Shown one piece after another: positions 11,305 through 19,712 of a DNA stretch of 64,000 nucleotides. This DNA comes from Arthrobacter sp. Y81. Lineage in GTDB: Bacteria > Actinomycetota > Actinomycetes > Actinomycetales > Micrococcaceae. Positions within the stretch are counted from its first letter, which is position 1. Each line of letters starts with the position of its first letter. Where the stretch lies: positions 62,001 through 126,000 of the forward strand of contig NZ_PJIL01000012.1 of the NCBI RefSeq assembly GCF_002929335.1, read 5' to 3'. Below the pieces are notes generated by a model, which did no database searches, was not told the origin of the DNA, and saw nothing but the letters and a program-made list of their open reading frames with translations. Made by a program: the position numbers and the translations under genes.

Positions 11305-11967
11305 CTACGTGGGATCGTCGCCCCGGGACAGCCTGTCCCAGCTGTCGATCTCGTCCGCCGGGCCCTCGGCTGCACCGGCCGCTGCGGCGTCATACTTAGT
11401 CCGGGTCTTCCAGTAGCGTCCCGCCGGGATGATCAGCAGGGCACCAAGCCCCAGCAGAATTCCGGCGACGACGGCGAGTGCGGGAAATGCGGAAACGCTC
11501 ACCTGCACGCTGCTCCCGGTGATCCCGGTGGCTGCCGCGATGGAGCCCTGGGCCGCAGCGAGCGGGTCGGCCATTACCGTGACGGCCGCGGTGACGATGC
11601 CTGCCGAGGCCAGGACGATGATCGCGGTGATGATCCAACGGGCAATCCGGCCGGCGATCGATGCGGCCAGGCCGCCCGCCAGCGCCACCAGGGCCAACGC
11701 GGTGACAGTGGTGGCTGCCTTGCTGCCCTGCACCTGCAGGCCGTCCTGGCTGTTGACCGCCTGGCCCAGCTGGGCCGGGTCAAGGTGGACGGTCAGCCAG
11801 GTCTGGGTGGTGCTGCCGAAGGCCGCGAGGGCCATGGCCGCAATGATCAGCACCAGTGAGGACTTCCGCGCCCACACCGGGGCCCCGGTGCGCTTGGCGG
11901 CCGCCGGCTGAATGGCCCCGCCTTCCTGCACGGCGCCATCCTGGGTACCGTCTTCCCGGACACCCAT
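11305..11967 (-). CDS. Trp biosynthesis-associated membrane protein
   Basis: A 220-residue membrane protein of the TIGR02234 type (actinobacterial tryptophan-cluster membrane protein, function unknown). Hydrophobic segments are at about residues 36-55, 83-103, 107-130 and 158-180, with a hydrophilic N-terminus and an acidic C-terminal tail. It starts at the ATG at 11967, whose A is the last base of the trpE stop (TGATG), so it is translated with trpE. The sequence matches the family through its helix pattern and the STTQTWLTV stretch after helix 1. No catalytic residues are recognisable. Confidence 0.85.
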   Translation of the reverse strand: MGVREDGTQDGAVQEGGAIQPAAAKRTGAPVWARKSSLVLIIAAMALAAFGSTTQTWLTVHLDPAQLGQAVNSQDGLQVQGSKAATTVTALALVALAGGLAASIAGRIARWIITAIIVLASAGIVTAAVTVMADPLAAAQGSIAAATGITGSSVQVSVSAFPALAVVAGILLGLGALLIIPAGRYWKTRTKYDAAAAGAAEGPADEIDSWDRLSRGDDPT

Positions 11968-13574
11968 CAGCGGCCTGCGCTTTGACTTGGGGTGCCGCCG
12001 GCGTCTCCGCCGGTTGTCTGTCCCGGCTCCGGAACGGACTCGGCAGTGATGTTGTGCAGGGATCCCGCTGTGTGCACGGCGCGCAGCGGCGCGGCAGCCT
12101 TGTTGACGGTTTCCAGGGCTTCCGTCGGGTTGACCGAGTCGGCCACAATGCCGCCGCCGGCCTGGACGTAGGCCCGGCCTTCGCGGAGCAGTGCTGAACG
12201 GATGGCGATGGCCATGTCCATGTCGCCGGCGAAGTCCAGGTAGCCCACCACCCCGCCGTAGATGCCGCGGCGGTGCGGTTCCAGCTCGTCCAGGAGCCGA
12301 AGCGCGCGGGGCTTCGGGGCTCCGGAGAGCGTGCCGGCGGGGAATGTGGCCTTCAGGACGTCGTAGGCCTTGGCGGCGGGCGCGAGCTTTCCCACCACCG
12401 TTGAGACCAGGTGCATGATGTGGCTGAACCGCTCCACTTCCATGAACTGCGTGACATCCACCGTGCCGGCAACGCACACCTTGGAGAGGTCGTTGCGGGA
12501 CAGGTCCACCAGCATGAGGTGTTCGGCGCGTTCCTTCTGGTCCGCCAGCAGCTCCTCGGCGAACACCTTGTCCGCCTCCACGGTCTTTCCCCGCGGACGG
12601 GAACCGGCGATGGGGTGCGTGATGACTTCCTCGCCCGTGACCGTCACGAGAGCCTCCGGGGAAGAACCCACGATGGAGTACTCCCGGCCGGCGGCGTCCT
12701 CCAGGCTGAAGATGTACATGTACGGGCTGGGGTTGGTGTTCCGCAGGACCCGGTACACATCCAGCGGATCGGCACCGCACTCCATTTCGAAGCGGCGTGA
12801 GATGACCACCTGGAACACTTCGCCGTCAACGATCGCTTCCTTGCCGCGGTCCAGCGCAGCGAGGTAGTCAGGCTCGTTCCAGCGCTCCTGCACGCTGGAG
12901 GCAAAGTCCAGCGCGGCGGGTTCCAGGACCGAAATCGGCTGTTCCACGGGCGTACTGACCTTGGCCAGGAGTGCCTTGACCCGGGCCACGGCGTCATGCC
13001 AGGCCTCATCCACGCGCTCGGAGCTGTTGTCGAAGTTGATGGCGTTGGCGATCAGCAGGACCGTGCCGTCCATGTTGTCGTGCACTGCCATGTCGGTGAC
13101 CAGGTTCAGGGCCAGTTCCGGCAGCTGCAGGTCGTCTTCGGGCGGCCTGGTGAGCTTTTCCCAGTGCCGCACGGTTTCCCAGCCGAGGAAGCCGACCAGG
13201 CCGGAGGTGAAGGGCGGCAGCCCGTCGAAGCGGTCAGTGCGCAGGGCCTCCACAGTGTCCCTGATGGCATCCACAGGGTTGCCGTCGACGGGTACGCCGG
13301 CCGGAGGCTGGCCCAGCCAGTGCGCCTGGCCGTCCTTGGTGGTCAGGGTGGCGCGGGATTTGGCGCCGATAAAGGAATAGCGGGACCAGGCCCCGCCCAC
13401 GGCGGCGGATTCCATCAGGAAGGTGCCGGGCTGGCCGTTCGCCAGCTTCCGGTAGAGCCCGATGGGCGTCTCCGCGTCGGCCAGTACCTTGAGCCGGACG
13501 GGGATGACGCGGCTGTGGCTGGCGAGTTCCCGGAATTCCTCGAGGCCCGGGCTGATGATTCCAAGGTCCTGCAT
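11967..13574 (-). CDS. trpE: Anthranilate synthase component I
   Basis: Converts chorismate and ammonia to anthranilate, the first step of tryptophan synthesis; it needs a glutaminase subunit (TrpG) that is not in this window. The 535-residue protein has the feedback-site region FLMESAAVGG near the N-terminus (many homologues have LLES) and the chorismate-binding C-terminal half: HPIAGSRPRGKT, DLSRNDLSKV, FPAGTLSGAPKPRA and YVQAGGGIVADS. I chose the ATG at 13574 (MQDLGIISP), which has GAGGCGG upstream; a longer frame to 13820 overlaps hisI and lacks family similarity. Confidence 0.96.
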   Translation of the reverse strand: MQDLGIISPGLEEFRELASHSRVIPVRLKVLADAETPIGLYRKLANGQPGTFLMESAAVGGAWSRYSFIGAKSRATLTTKDGQAHWLGQPPAGVPVDGNPVDAIRDTVEALRTDRFDGLPPFTSGLVGFLGWETVRHWEKLTRPPEDDLQLPELALNLVTDMAVHDNMDGTVLLIANAINFDNSSERVDEAWHDAVARVKALLAKVSTPVEQPISVLEPAALDFASSVQERWNEPDYLAALDRGKEAIVDGEVFQVVISRRFEMECGADPLDVYRVLRNTNPSPYMYIFSLEDAAGREYSIVGSSPEALVTVTGEEVITHPIAGSRPRGKTVEADKVFAEELLADQKERAEHLMLVDLSRNDLSKVCVAGTVDVTQFMEVERFSHIMHLVSTVVGKLAPAAKAYDVLKATFPAGTLSGAPKPRALRLLDELEPHRRGIYGGVVGYLDFAGDMDMAIAIRSALLREGRAYVQAGGGIVADSVNPTEALETVNKAAAPLRAVHTAGSLHNITAESVPEPGQTTGGDAGGTPSQSAGR

Positions 13575-13622
13575 GGCTATGGTTGTCCGCCTCTTCGTAA
13601 GTGGTGCCTGAATCTTGTGGGT

Positions 13623-13647
13623 GGGAGCCGGCGGCTGCGCCGCTCCC
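13623..13647 (-). terminator. Hairpin between hisI and trpE
   Basis: Arms GGGA/TCCC and GCGGC/GCCGC flank a three-base loop, with an internal bulge, in the 86-base gap between the hisI stop and the trpE start. There is no U tract. It could be a partial terminator or an attenuating structure; no Trp-rich leader peptide is visible. Confidence 0.35.
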
Positions 13648-13660
13648 GGCCTGGAACGTC

Positions 13661-14134
13661 CTAGCTGGCGTTTCCGGTGACGCTGGCTTCGCCGGCAACC
13701 ACGGACAGCCCGCGGCCGTCGAAGCAGGTCCGCGTGCCCGTGTGGCAGGCCGCGCCAACCTGGTCGACGCGGACCAGCAGGGCGTCGCCGTCGCAGTCCA
13801 GTGCAACCGACTTGACCCATTGCACGTGGCCGGACGTATCGCCCTTGCGCCAGTACTCCTGGCGGGACCGGGAGTAGAACGTCACCCGCCCGGTGGTCAT
13901 GGTGCGCCGCAGCGCCTCGTCGTCCATCCAGCCGAGCATAAGGACCTCGTTGGTGTCGAACTGCTGGACGATGGCGGCCACCAGGCCGGCACCGTCGCGC
14001 TTGAGGGCGGCAGCTACGTCGGCCGGAAGAACGCTGCCGTTGTGTGCAGCAGCCGGCGCACCAGCGCGTGCAGTATCGGGTGCCGAAACGGGCACTGCAG
14101 AAGGTACTGGGGCGGGGGCGGGCTGCTCAGACAT
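13661..14134 (-). CDS. hisI: Phosphoribosyl-AMP cyclohydrolase
   Basis: Opens the purine ring of PR-AMP in histidine synthesis. The catalytic core (from about residue 50) has [24 protein letters not shown], the metal site LDCDGDALL and the zinc site [10 protein letters not shown]. It is the single-domain form; HisE is a separate gene at 16725-16988. An N-terminal Pro/Ala-rich stretch of about 35 residues is unusual and probably disordered. TAGACT ends seven bases before the ATG, which predicts a leaderless or near-leaderless mRNA. It is the first gene of the hisI-trp run. Confidence 0.95.
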   Translation of the reverse strand: MSEQPAPAPVPSAVPVSAPDTARAGAPAAAHNGSVLPADVAAALKRDGAGLVAAIVQQFDTNEVLMLGWMDDEALRRTMTTGRVTFYSRSRQEYWRKGDTSGHVQWVKSVALDCDGDALLVRVDQVGAACHTGTRTCFDGRGLSVVAGEASVTGNAS

Positions 14135-14141
14135 CAGACCA

Positions 14142-14147
14142 AGTCTA
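14142..14147 (-). promoter_or_regulatory. Candidate -10 of hisI-trp unit (leaderless)
   Basis: TAGACT on the minus strand, seven bases before the hisI ATG. A transcript starting at the usual distance would begin at or next to the start codon. The -35 is weak. Confidence 0.4.
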
Positions 14148-14220
14148 GTGCCTCACCACAGTGTGACGATCAGCTCGAAATTCGGAACGGTTCCACTGCG
14201 CAACTCGCCGCCTCTCGTGC

Positions 14221-14226
14221 TAGTTT
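14221..14226 (+). promoter_or_regulatory. Candidate -10 for the 14235 gene (leaderless)
   Basis: TAGTTT, five bases before GTG 14232 and eight before ATG 14235. No clear -35 is seen. Confidence 0.35.
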
Positions 14227-14234
14227 CACAAGTG

Positions 14235-14879
14235 ATGCATTTCGTCGATCCGTCCCGAGAAGTCCTGGCCGAAACCCTGTTGGCGGCCGGTCCTGACTCC
14301 CCCACGCTCTGCCGGGGCTGGCACACCCGTGACCTCGCCGCGCACCTTTACCTGCGCGAACGCAAGGCCGGCGTCGGGCTTGGCCTCATCATCAAGAGCC
14401 TGGCCAAAGCCTCCGATGAGGCCACCGCGAAGCTGGCCGCCAAAGTCAAGACCCCCGAGGACTACGCCCGGCTGGTCAACACCTTCCGCGGCGGCCCTCC
14501 GGCACTGTCGCCGTTGCGGATCAAAGCCCTGGCCGAAAGCTCCAACCTCATTGAGTACTTCGTGCACACCGAGGACGTCCGCCGTGCCGTGGACCGATGG
14601 GCGCCGCGGGCCCTGGACGAGGAATATTCAGACGCACTGTGGGACGAACTCGTCAAGCGCGCAGCCATCCTGTACCGCGGAGTGGACCTGGGCATCGTGC
14701 TGGTGCGTCCGTCCGGTCCACGCCACGTCGCCAAGCGCGCCCCCGTGTCGGTGGCCATTGTCGGCGAACCCGGCGAACTGCTGATGCACGCCCACGGGCG
14801 CACCCGCCACGCGCTGGTCACCTTCGAAGGCCAGCCGGACGCCGTCGCGCTGCTCCAGTCAGCCGAAGTCGGCCTCTAA
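14235..14879 (+). CDS. TIGR03085-family metal-binding protein (maleylpyruvate isomerase-like fold)
   Basis: A 214-residue protein of the DinB/mycothiol-dependent superfamily. LCRGWHTRDLAAHLYLRER near residue 30 and the EYFVHTEDVRRA segment near residue 110 carry the histidines expected for the metal site. The family is actinobacterial and its substrate is unknown. The start is ATG at 14235, or GTG directly before it at 14232; TAGTTT lies five bases upstream of the GTG, so the mRNA may be leaderless. It stands alone on the plus strand, divergent from hisI and convergent with hisF. Confidence 0.82.
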   Translation: MHFVDPSREVLAETLLAAGPDSPTLCRGWHTRDLAAHLYLRERKAGVGLGLIIKSLAKASDEATAKLAAKVKTPEDYARLVNTFRGGPPALSPLRIKALAESSNLIEYFVHTEDVRRAVDRWAPRALDEEYSDALWDELVKRAAILYRGVDLGIVLVRPSGPRHVAKRAPVSVAIVGEPGELLMHAHGRTRHALVTFEGQPDAVALLQSAEVGL

Positions 14880-14903
14880 CTAACCCCGTTTGACGGGAAA
14901 CTC

Positions 14904-14952
14904 GGGGCCACGTTGCGCCATCCGGTCAAAGGATGACGGCGCACGTGGCCCC
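14904..14952. terminator. Long bidirectional hairpin between convergent genes
   Basis: GGGGCCACGTTGCGCC at 14904-14919 pairs with GGCGCACGTGGCCCC at 14938-14952 with a single-base bulge, giving a stem of about 15 pairs. It lies between the plus-strand gene ending at 14879 and hisF ending at 14973, and a T-rich GTTTCTT follows on the plus strand. Confidence 0.7.
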
Positions 14953-14972
14953 GCGTTTCTTAAGGCTGTTGG

Positions 14973-15749
14973 CTAGCGGACTTCGAAGCCCGCCGCACGG
15001 ATGGCGGTCTTGACCTGCGAAATCATGTCGTCGGGTCCGAAGTGGAAGATCGACGCCGCCAGGACGGCGTCCGCCCCGGCCGCGACAGCAGGGGGAAAGT
15101 GTTCGGGCTTGCCCGCGCCGCCGGATGCGATGATGGGCACCTTGACTGCACCGCGGACCAGGCGGATCAGTTCGATGTCGAAGCCGTCCTTGGTGCCGTC
15201 CGCATCGATCGAGTTGAGAAGAATTTCGCCGACGCCGCGCTCCGCGGCCTCACGTGCCCACGCAATGGCGTCAATGCCGGTCCCCTGCCGGCCGCCGTGG
15301 GTGGTCACTTCAAAACCCGACGCCGTCGGCTCGGATCCGGGGCGGGTGCGCCGGGCGTCCACCGAGAGCACCAGGACCTGCGAACCGAAGTGCCTGGTTA
15401 TTTCGTCAATGACGTCTGGCCGGGCGACGGCAGCCGTGTTGATGGAGGCCTTGTCCGCCCCGAAGCGCAGGAGCTTGTCCACTTCGGCGACGCCGCGGAC
15501 ACCGCCGCCGACCGTCAGCGGGATGAACACTTCCTCGGCGGTGCGGCGGACCACATCGAAGGTGGTCTCGCGGTTGCCCGATGACGCGGTCACGTCCAGG
15601 AACGTCAGTTCGTCGGCTCCGCCGTTGTCGTAGCGGTGTGCCAGCTCGACGGGGTCCCCGGCGTCCCGGAGGCCCTCGAAGTTGATGCCTTTGACCACTC
15701 GGCCGGCGTCAACGTCCAGGCACGGAATGACGCGCACTGCTACAGCCAT
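14973..15749 (-). CDS. hisF: Imidazole glycerol phosphate synthase cyclase subunit
   Basis: A 258-residue TIM barrel that closes the imidazole ring using ammonia from HisH. Motifs are [17 protein letters not shown] (catalytic Asp), [44 protein letters not shown] (second catalytic Asp) and [11 protein letters not shown]. The ATG at 15749 has AGGAGT four bases upstream; a longer frame to 15920 overlaps hisG and is rejected. It is the last gene of the rib-his run, 58 bases after hisG. hisH and hisA are not nearby. Confidence 0.97.
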   Translation of the reverse strand: MAVAVRVIPCLDVDAGRVVKGINFEGLRDAGDPVELAHRYDNGGADELTFLDVTASSGNRETTFDVVRRTAEEVFIPLTVGGGVRGVAEVDKLLRFGADKASINTAAVARPDVIDEITRHFGSQVLVLSVDARRTRPGSEPTASGFEVTTHGGRQGTGIDAIAWAREAAERGVGEILLNSIDADGTKDGFDIELIRLVRGAVKVPIIASGGAGKPEHFPPAVAAGADAVLAASIFHFGPDDMISQVKTAIRAAGFEVR

Positions 15750-15807
15750 GATTACTCCTGAGGATTCGCTGGAGGGGATTCGGTGAGGGCCGTTGGACGG
15801 GCCCGGA

Positions 15808-16665
15808 TCAGATCCGGCAGGCGTGGATGCTGCTGACCAGGATGGCGCGGGCACCCAGGTCGTAGAGCTCATCCATGATCCGGTTGGTTTCCTTCTTGGG
15901 AACCATGGACCGGACGGCAACCCATTCCGAATCGCGCAGCGGCGACACCGTGGGTGATTCCAGGCCCGGCGTCAGGGCTGCGGCCTGCTCCACGAGTTCC
16001 TTGCGGATGTCGTAGTCCATCAGGACATACTGCCGGGCCACCAGCACGCCCTGCAGGCGGCGGATCAGCACCTCGATCTCCTTGGCCGTGCCGTTCGCCG
16101 TGCCCTGGCCGGTGCGGCGGATCAGCACCGCCTCCGACTTGAGGATCGGTTCGCCGAAGATCTCCATCCCGGCAGCCTTCAGCGTGTTGCCGGTTTCGAC
16201 GACGTCGGCAATCGCATCGGCGACGCCGAGGCGCACCGATGATTCAACGGCGCCGTCCAGGCGGACAACTTTGGCGTTGATGCCGCGCTCGGCGAGGTAG
16301 CCGCGCAGGAGGCCGTCGTAGCTGGTGGCCAGGCGCTTGCCTTCCAGCTGTTCAGCTGCACTGAAATCGCCCACCGGGCCGGCGAAGCGGAACGTTGAGG
16401 CGGCAAAGCCCAGCGGCAGCAGCTCTTCGGCTTCCACCTCGGCGTCGAGGAGCAGGTCGCGGCCGGTGATGCCGACGTCGAGGGTGCCCCGGCCGACGTA
16501 GACAGCAATGTCCCGCGGGCGGAGGAAGAAGAATTCAATGTCGTTGTCCGGGTCCACCATGACCAGTTCGCGGGTATCGCGGCGCTGGCGGTAGCCGGCT
16601 TCGGACAGCATGGCCGAAGCCGCTTCGGACAGGGATCCCTTGTTGGGGACGGCAACTCGCAGCAT
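15808..16665 (-). CDS. hisG: ATP phosphoribosyltransferase (long form)
   Basis: Catalyses the first step of histidine synthesis (ATP + PRPP to PR-ATP). The 285-residue length and the C-terminal extension ending [12 protein letters not shown] show the long HisG(L) form, with a C-terminal ACT-like regulatory domain for histidine feedback inhibition and no need for His[17 protein letters not shown] starts the catalytic domain, [10 protein letters not shown] and [13 protein letters not shown] are the phosphate/PRPP loops. It follows hisE by 59 bases. Confidence 0.97.
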   Translation of the reverse strand: MLRVAVPNKGSLSEAASAMLSEAGYRQRRDTRELVMVDPDNDIEFFFLRPRDIAVYVGRGTLDVGITGRDLLLDAEVEAEELLPLGFAASTFRFAGPVGDFSAAEQLEGKRLATSYDGLLRGYLAERGINAKVVRLDGAVESSVRLGVADAIADVVETGNTLKAAGMEIFGEPILKSEAVLIRRTGQGTANGTAKEIEVLIRRLQGVLVARQYVLMDYDIRKELVEQAAALTPGLESPTVSPLRDSEWVAVRSMVPKKETNRIMDELYDLGARAILVSSIHACRI

Positions 16666-16724
16666 GAGGGGTCTTTCTGGGTTAGGAAGTCTTGGTTACA
16701 GGCAATCGGCCACGCTCAGCATGG

Positions 16725-16988
16725 CTACAGATGCTTGTAGACGTCTTCCAGGGTCAGGCCTTTGGCGAGCATCAGAACCTGCAGGTGGTACAGGAGCTGG
16801 GAGATTTCCTCGGCTGCGGCCTCATCGGATTCGTACTCGGCGGCCATCCAGACTTCGGCGGCTTCCTCCACGACCTTCTTGCCGATGCCGTGGACTCCGG
16901 ACTCCAATTCTGCGACGGTGCGGGAGCCTGCCGGACGGGTGGCTGCCTTCTCACTCAGTTCTGCGAACAGCGTCTCGAAATTCTTCAC
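16725..16988 (-). CDS. hisE: Phosphoribosyl-ATP pyrophosphatase
   Basis: An 87-residue all-alpha MazG-like enzyme that removes pyrophosphate from PR-ATP, the second step of histidine synthesis. The metal-binding [14 protein letters not shown] (helix with the acidic EExxE pattern) and [14 protein letters not shown] are the family core. The start is GTG at 16988 ([15 protein letters not shown]) with GGAGG only two bases upstream, a short spacing; no better start exists. It precedes hisG on the same strand. Confidence 0.95.
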   Translation of the reverse strand: MKNFETLFAELSEKAATRPAGSRTVAELESGVHGIGKKVVEEAAEVWMAAEYESDEAAAEEISQLLYHLQVLMLAKGLTLEDVYKHL

Positions 16989-17092
16989 GCCCTCCAGCCT
17001 ACTTGCTCCGGCCCTGACCCCGCCTGTCGGGCCGTTCCATGACGGCGCGGATGTGAGGCAACACACAGGACCGGAGCAAGCAAGCGGGACGC

Positions 17093-17578
17093 CTACCGGT
17101 ACTGCTTGAGGGTGACGGCGGTGGCCAGCGCAGCGGTGACGGCCTCGTGGCCCTTGTCCTCGGAGGAGCCGGGAAGGCCCGCACGGTCCAGGCCCTGCTG
17201 TTCGGTATCGCACGTGAGCACGCCGAAGCCAATGGGTACGCCGGTGTTGACGCTGACGTCGGTCAGGCCCATCGTGGCTGCCTCGCAGACGTATTCGAAG
17301 TGCGGCGTGCCGCCGCGGATCACGACGCCGAGCGCCACGACGGCGTCGAAGTGCTTGGCAAGCCGGGCGGCGGCCACGGGGAGCTCGAAGCTGCCCGGCA
17401 CCCGCAGGACAGTGGGTTCATTGATGCCGGCGTCCTTCGCGGCGCGGAGCGCGCCATCAAGCAGTCCGTCCATGATCTGGGTGTGCCAGCTGGCGGCCAC
17501 GATGGCCAGCTTCAGCTGCGACGTCTCCGCCGGGTCAAGGGTGGTGAGGTCGATCTCCGGTGCGCCGTGTCCACTCAT
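17093..17578 (-). CDS. ribH: 6,7-dimethyl-8-ribityllumazine synthase
   Basis: Condenses the butanone phosphate from RibB with the pyrimidine from RibD to give the lumazine precursor of riboflavin. The 161-residue protein has the substrate segment [28 protein letters not shown] (with the catalytic His region), [16 protein letters not shown] and a hydrophilic N-terminus. Length is typical. The ATG at 17578 has AGGAGA upstream. It lies 60 bases after ribA and about 100 bases before hisE. Confidence 0.97.
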   Translation of the reverse strand: MSGHGAPEIDLTTLDPAETSQLKLAIVAASWHTQIMDGLLDGALRAAKDAGINEPTVLRVPGSFELPVAAARLAKHFDAVVALGVVIRGGTPHFEYVCEAATMGLTDVSVNTGVPIGFGVLTCDTEQQGLDRAGLPGSSEDKGHEAVTAALATAVTLKQYR

Positions 17579-17638
17579 TAAAGTCTCCTGGTTCGTTTCT
17601 GTATCGGGTCAGTCGTGTGGGGGTCAGTCGTGTTCGAG

Positions 17639-18352
17639 TCAGTCTTGCTCGTGCTGGAAGGGGCCCTGGCCGGCCGCCGGCAGTGCCGTCACCGGTTCCG
17701 TCGTCTGGGCGTCCAGGACGAGCCGGTGGTCCATCCGGTCCTTCTTGGTCTGCAGGTAGCGGATGTTCTGCTCGCGGGACGGAACCTCGGTGGGCACCAT
17801 TTCCACCACGTTGACGCCGGCATCCGCCAGGCGGTTCTGTTTGTCCGGGTTGTTGCTCAGCAACCGCACATCATGGAGGCCCATCTCAGCCAGAATCTGC
17901 GCGGCGGCGTTGTATCGCCGCGCGTCAACAGGCAGGCCCAGGTGCTCGTTGGCTTCCACGGTGTCGAAGCCGGCTTCCTGCAGGGCGTAGGCCTTGATCT
18001 TGTTGGCCAGGCCAATGCCGCGGCCTTCCTGGCCCCGCAGGTAGAGCAGGGTCCCGCCCTCTTCGTTGATCTTTTCGAGCGCGTACGCCAGCTGTTCACC
18101 GCAGTCGCAGCGGTAGGAGCCGAAGACGTCGCCGGTCAGGCACTCCGAGTGCAGTCGCACCAGCGGCACTTTTCCGTCGACGGGCGGGAGGGGGGAGCTG
18201 ATCGCCAGGTGTTCCGCACCAGTCACCAGGTCTGTCCAGGCCTGTGCCACGAACTCGCCGAACTCACTGGGCAGCTGGACGATGGGACCCCCGCTCACCG
18301 GGTGGGTCCCGCGCTCGGCCCTGACCTCGTTTCGTGCCTCTGAAGTCGTCAT
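17639..18352 (-). CDS. ribA: GTP cyclohydrolase II (free-standing)
   Basis: Hydrolyses GTP to the diaminopyrimidine that starts riboflavin synthesis. The 237-residue protein has the zinc site [17 protein letters not shown] (three cysteines), GQEGRGIGL with the catalytic region, and LLSNNPDKQ. It begins at ATG 18352, overlapping the ribB stop by four bases (ATGA). In many actinobacteria these two enzymes form one RibBA polypeptide; here they are separate but coupled. A hydrophilic N-terminus of about 20 residues precedes the domain. Confidence 0.95.
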   Translation of the reverse strand: MTTSEARNEVRAERGTHPVSGGPIVQLPSEFGEFVAQAWTDLVTGAEHLAISSPLPPVDGKVPLVRLHSECLTGDVFGSYRCDCGEQLAYALEKINEEGGTLLYLRGQEGRGIGLANKIKAYALQEAGFDTVEANEHLGLPVDARRYNAAAQILAEMGLHDVRLLSNNPDKQNRLADAGVNVVEMVPTEVPSREQNIRYLQTKKDRMDHRLVLDAQTTEPVTALPAAGQGPFQHEQD

Positions 18353-19059
18353 CGTATCTCCTCACTCCCTGCCGGGACCGCTGCCTGTCCGGTGGTCTGC
18401 GCTGCTTCCAGGTATGCCACCAGATCCTCGATGGAGATCAGGGGGCAGCCATGTTCTGCTGCGAAGCCGCGTAGTCCGTCCAGGCGCATCATTTCTCCAT
18501 CGTCGTACACAACCTCCGCGATCACGCCCACCGGTTCCAGTCCGGCAAGCCGGCACAGATCCACGGCCGCCTCGGTATGGCCCGGACGTTCACGCACTCC
18601 ACCGTTAACGGCGCGCAGCGGAAAAACATGCCCGGGACGGGTGATTGATCCCGGACTGCTCCCGGGGTCCGCCAGCACCCGTGCCGTGAGCGCCCGGTCT
18701 GTTGCGGAGATTCCCGTGCTGACGCCGACGGCGGCATCGCAGGACACCGTGTAGGCAGTGCCCTTGGAGTCCTCGTTGACCTCGACCATGGGCGGTAGCA
18801 GCAGGGCGTCGGCGCGGGCGCCGTCGAGCGGTACGCAGATCACCCCGGAGCTGTACCGGACGGTCCAGCCCATTAGGGCGGGGGTGGCATGCTGGGCGGC
18901 AAAAATGATGTCGCCTTCGTTTTCACGGTCCTCGTTGTCCACTACCAGGACCGGACGGCCGGCAGCCATCGCACGTACGGCGACTTCGATCGGGTCCAGC
19001 CCGGTCCTCGCGCCCAGGTCTTCGGTGCGCAGTTCGGGGGTGTGCTTGACCTGGCTCAT
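18349..19059 (-). CDS. ribB: 3,4-dihydroxy-2-butanone 4-phosphate synthase
   Basis: Makes the four-carbon unit of riboflavin from ribulose 5-phosphate. The acidic metal site is in [14 protein letters not shown], followed by [15 protein letters not shown] and the substrate motif [16 protein letters not shown]. The 236-residue length covers only the synthase domain, with a short tail ending EEIR-stop. It overlaps ribE by four bases at its start and ribA by four at its end. Its substrate is made or used by RPE, whose gene lies just upstream of the riboswitch. Confidence 0.95.
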   Translation of the reverse strand: MSQVKHTPELRTEDLGARTGLDPIEVAVRAMAAGRPVLVVDNEDRENEGDIIFAAQHATPALMGWTVRYSSGVICVPLDGARADALLLPPMVEVNEDSKGTAYTVSCDAAVGVSTGISATDRALTARVLADPGSSPGSITRPGHVFPLRAVNGGVRERPGHTEAAVDLCRLAGLEPVGVIAEVVYDDGEMMRLDGLRGFAAEHGCPLISIEDLVAYLEAAQTTGQAAVPAGSEEIR

Positions 19060-19712
19060 TTTGAGTCCCCCGTTCCGGCAGCCACGTTGCCAACTGCGGT
19101 GCCGCCGGCGAAGGCGAGCAGGCGCTCGGTGTACTTGGCGAGCACATCAACTTCAAGGTTGACCCTGCCGCCAAGGCTCTTCGCCCCCAGCCCGGTTTCG
19201 GCGAGGGTGGTGGGGATGAGGCCCACCTCGAACCACGGGGCCGGTTCCGAGGCCTCGCTGACGGCCGTGACCGTGAGGGAGACGCCGTCGACGGCGATGG
19301 AGCCCTTTTCGGCGATGTAGCGCGCCAGCCTTACGGGCACGCCGAACCGCAGCCGGTCCCAATTGCCCAGGCCCTCGCGTTCAAGGAGTTCGCCGACTCC
19401 GTCCACGTGCCCCTGGACAACGTGTCCGTCCAGGCGTCCGCCGGCAGGAACGCAGCGTTCCAGGTTGACGGTGTCGCCGGCGTCGAGCTCTCCGATGGTG
19501 CTCCGCACCAGGGTCTCGCCCATGACGTCAACGCTGAAGTCCTTGCCGTCAATGGCGGTGGCGGTCAGGCACACTCCGTTGACGGCCACCGAGCCGCCAA
19601 GTGCCAGTCCCTCGGTGCTGCCGGGCGCATGCAGGCGCACGGTGGCGCTGACGTCGCCGTTGCGTTCAACGGACAGGACCTTGCCCTGTTCGGCAATAAT
19701 TCCGGTAAACAT
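19056..19712 (-). CDS. ribE: Riboflavin synthase alpha chain
   Basis: Dismutates two lumazines to riboflavin. The 218-residue protein has the N-terminal [12 protein letters not shown] signature and two lumazine-binding repeats: [11 protein letters not shown] in the first and [11 protein letters not shown] in the second. Genes are overlapped on both sides: its ATG shares one base with the ribD stop (TGATG), and its end overlaps ribB by four bases. Called ribE here; some nomenclatures use ribC. Confidence 0.96.
   Translation of the reverse strand: MFTGIIAEQGKVLSVERNGDVSATVRLHAPGSTEGLALGGSVAVNGVCLTATAIDGKDFSVDVMGETLVRSTIGELDAGDTVNLERCVPAGGRLDGHVVQGHVDGVGELLEREGLGNWDRLRFGVPVRLARYIAEKGSIAVDGVSLTVTAVSEASEPAPWFEVGLIPTTLAETGLGAKSLGGRVNLEVDVLAKYTERLLAFAGGTAVGNVAAGTGDSK

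Noticed and set aside
14186..14196. An 11-base palindrome GGAAC-G-GTTCC between hisI and the plus-strand gene
   Set aside because: Too short to separate from chance in GC-rich DNA, and it matches no known operator; the LexA box of actinobacteria (TCGAAC-n4-GTTCGA) is not met.
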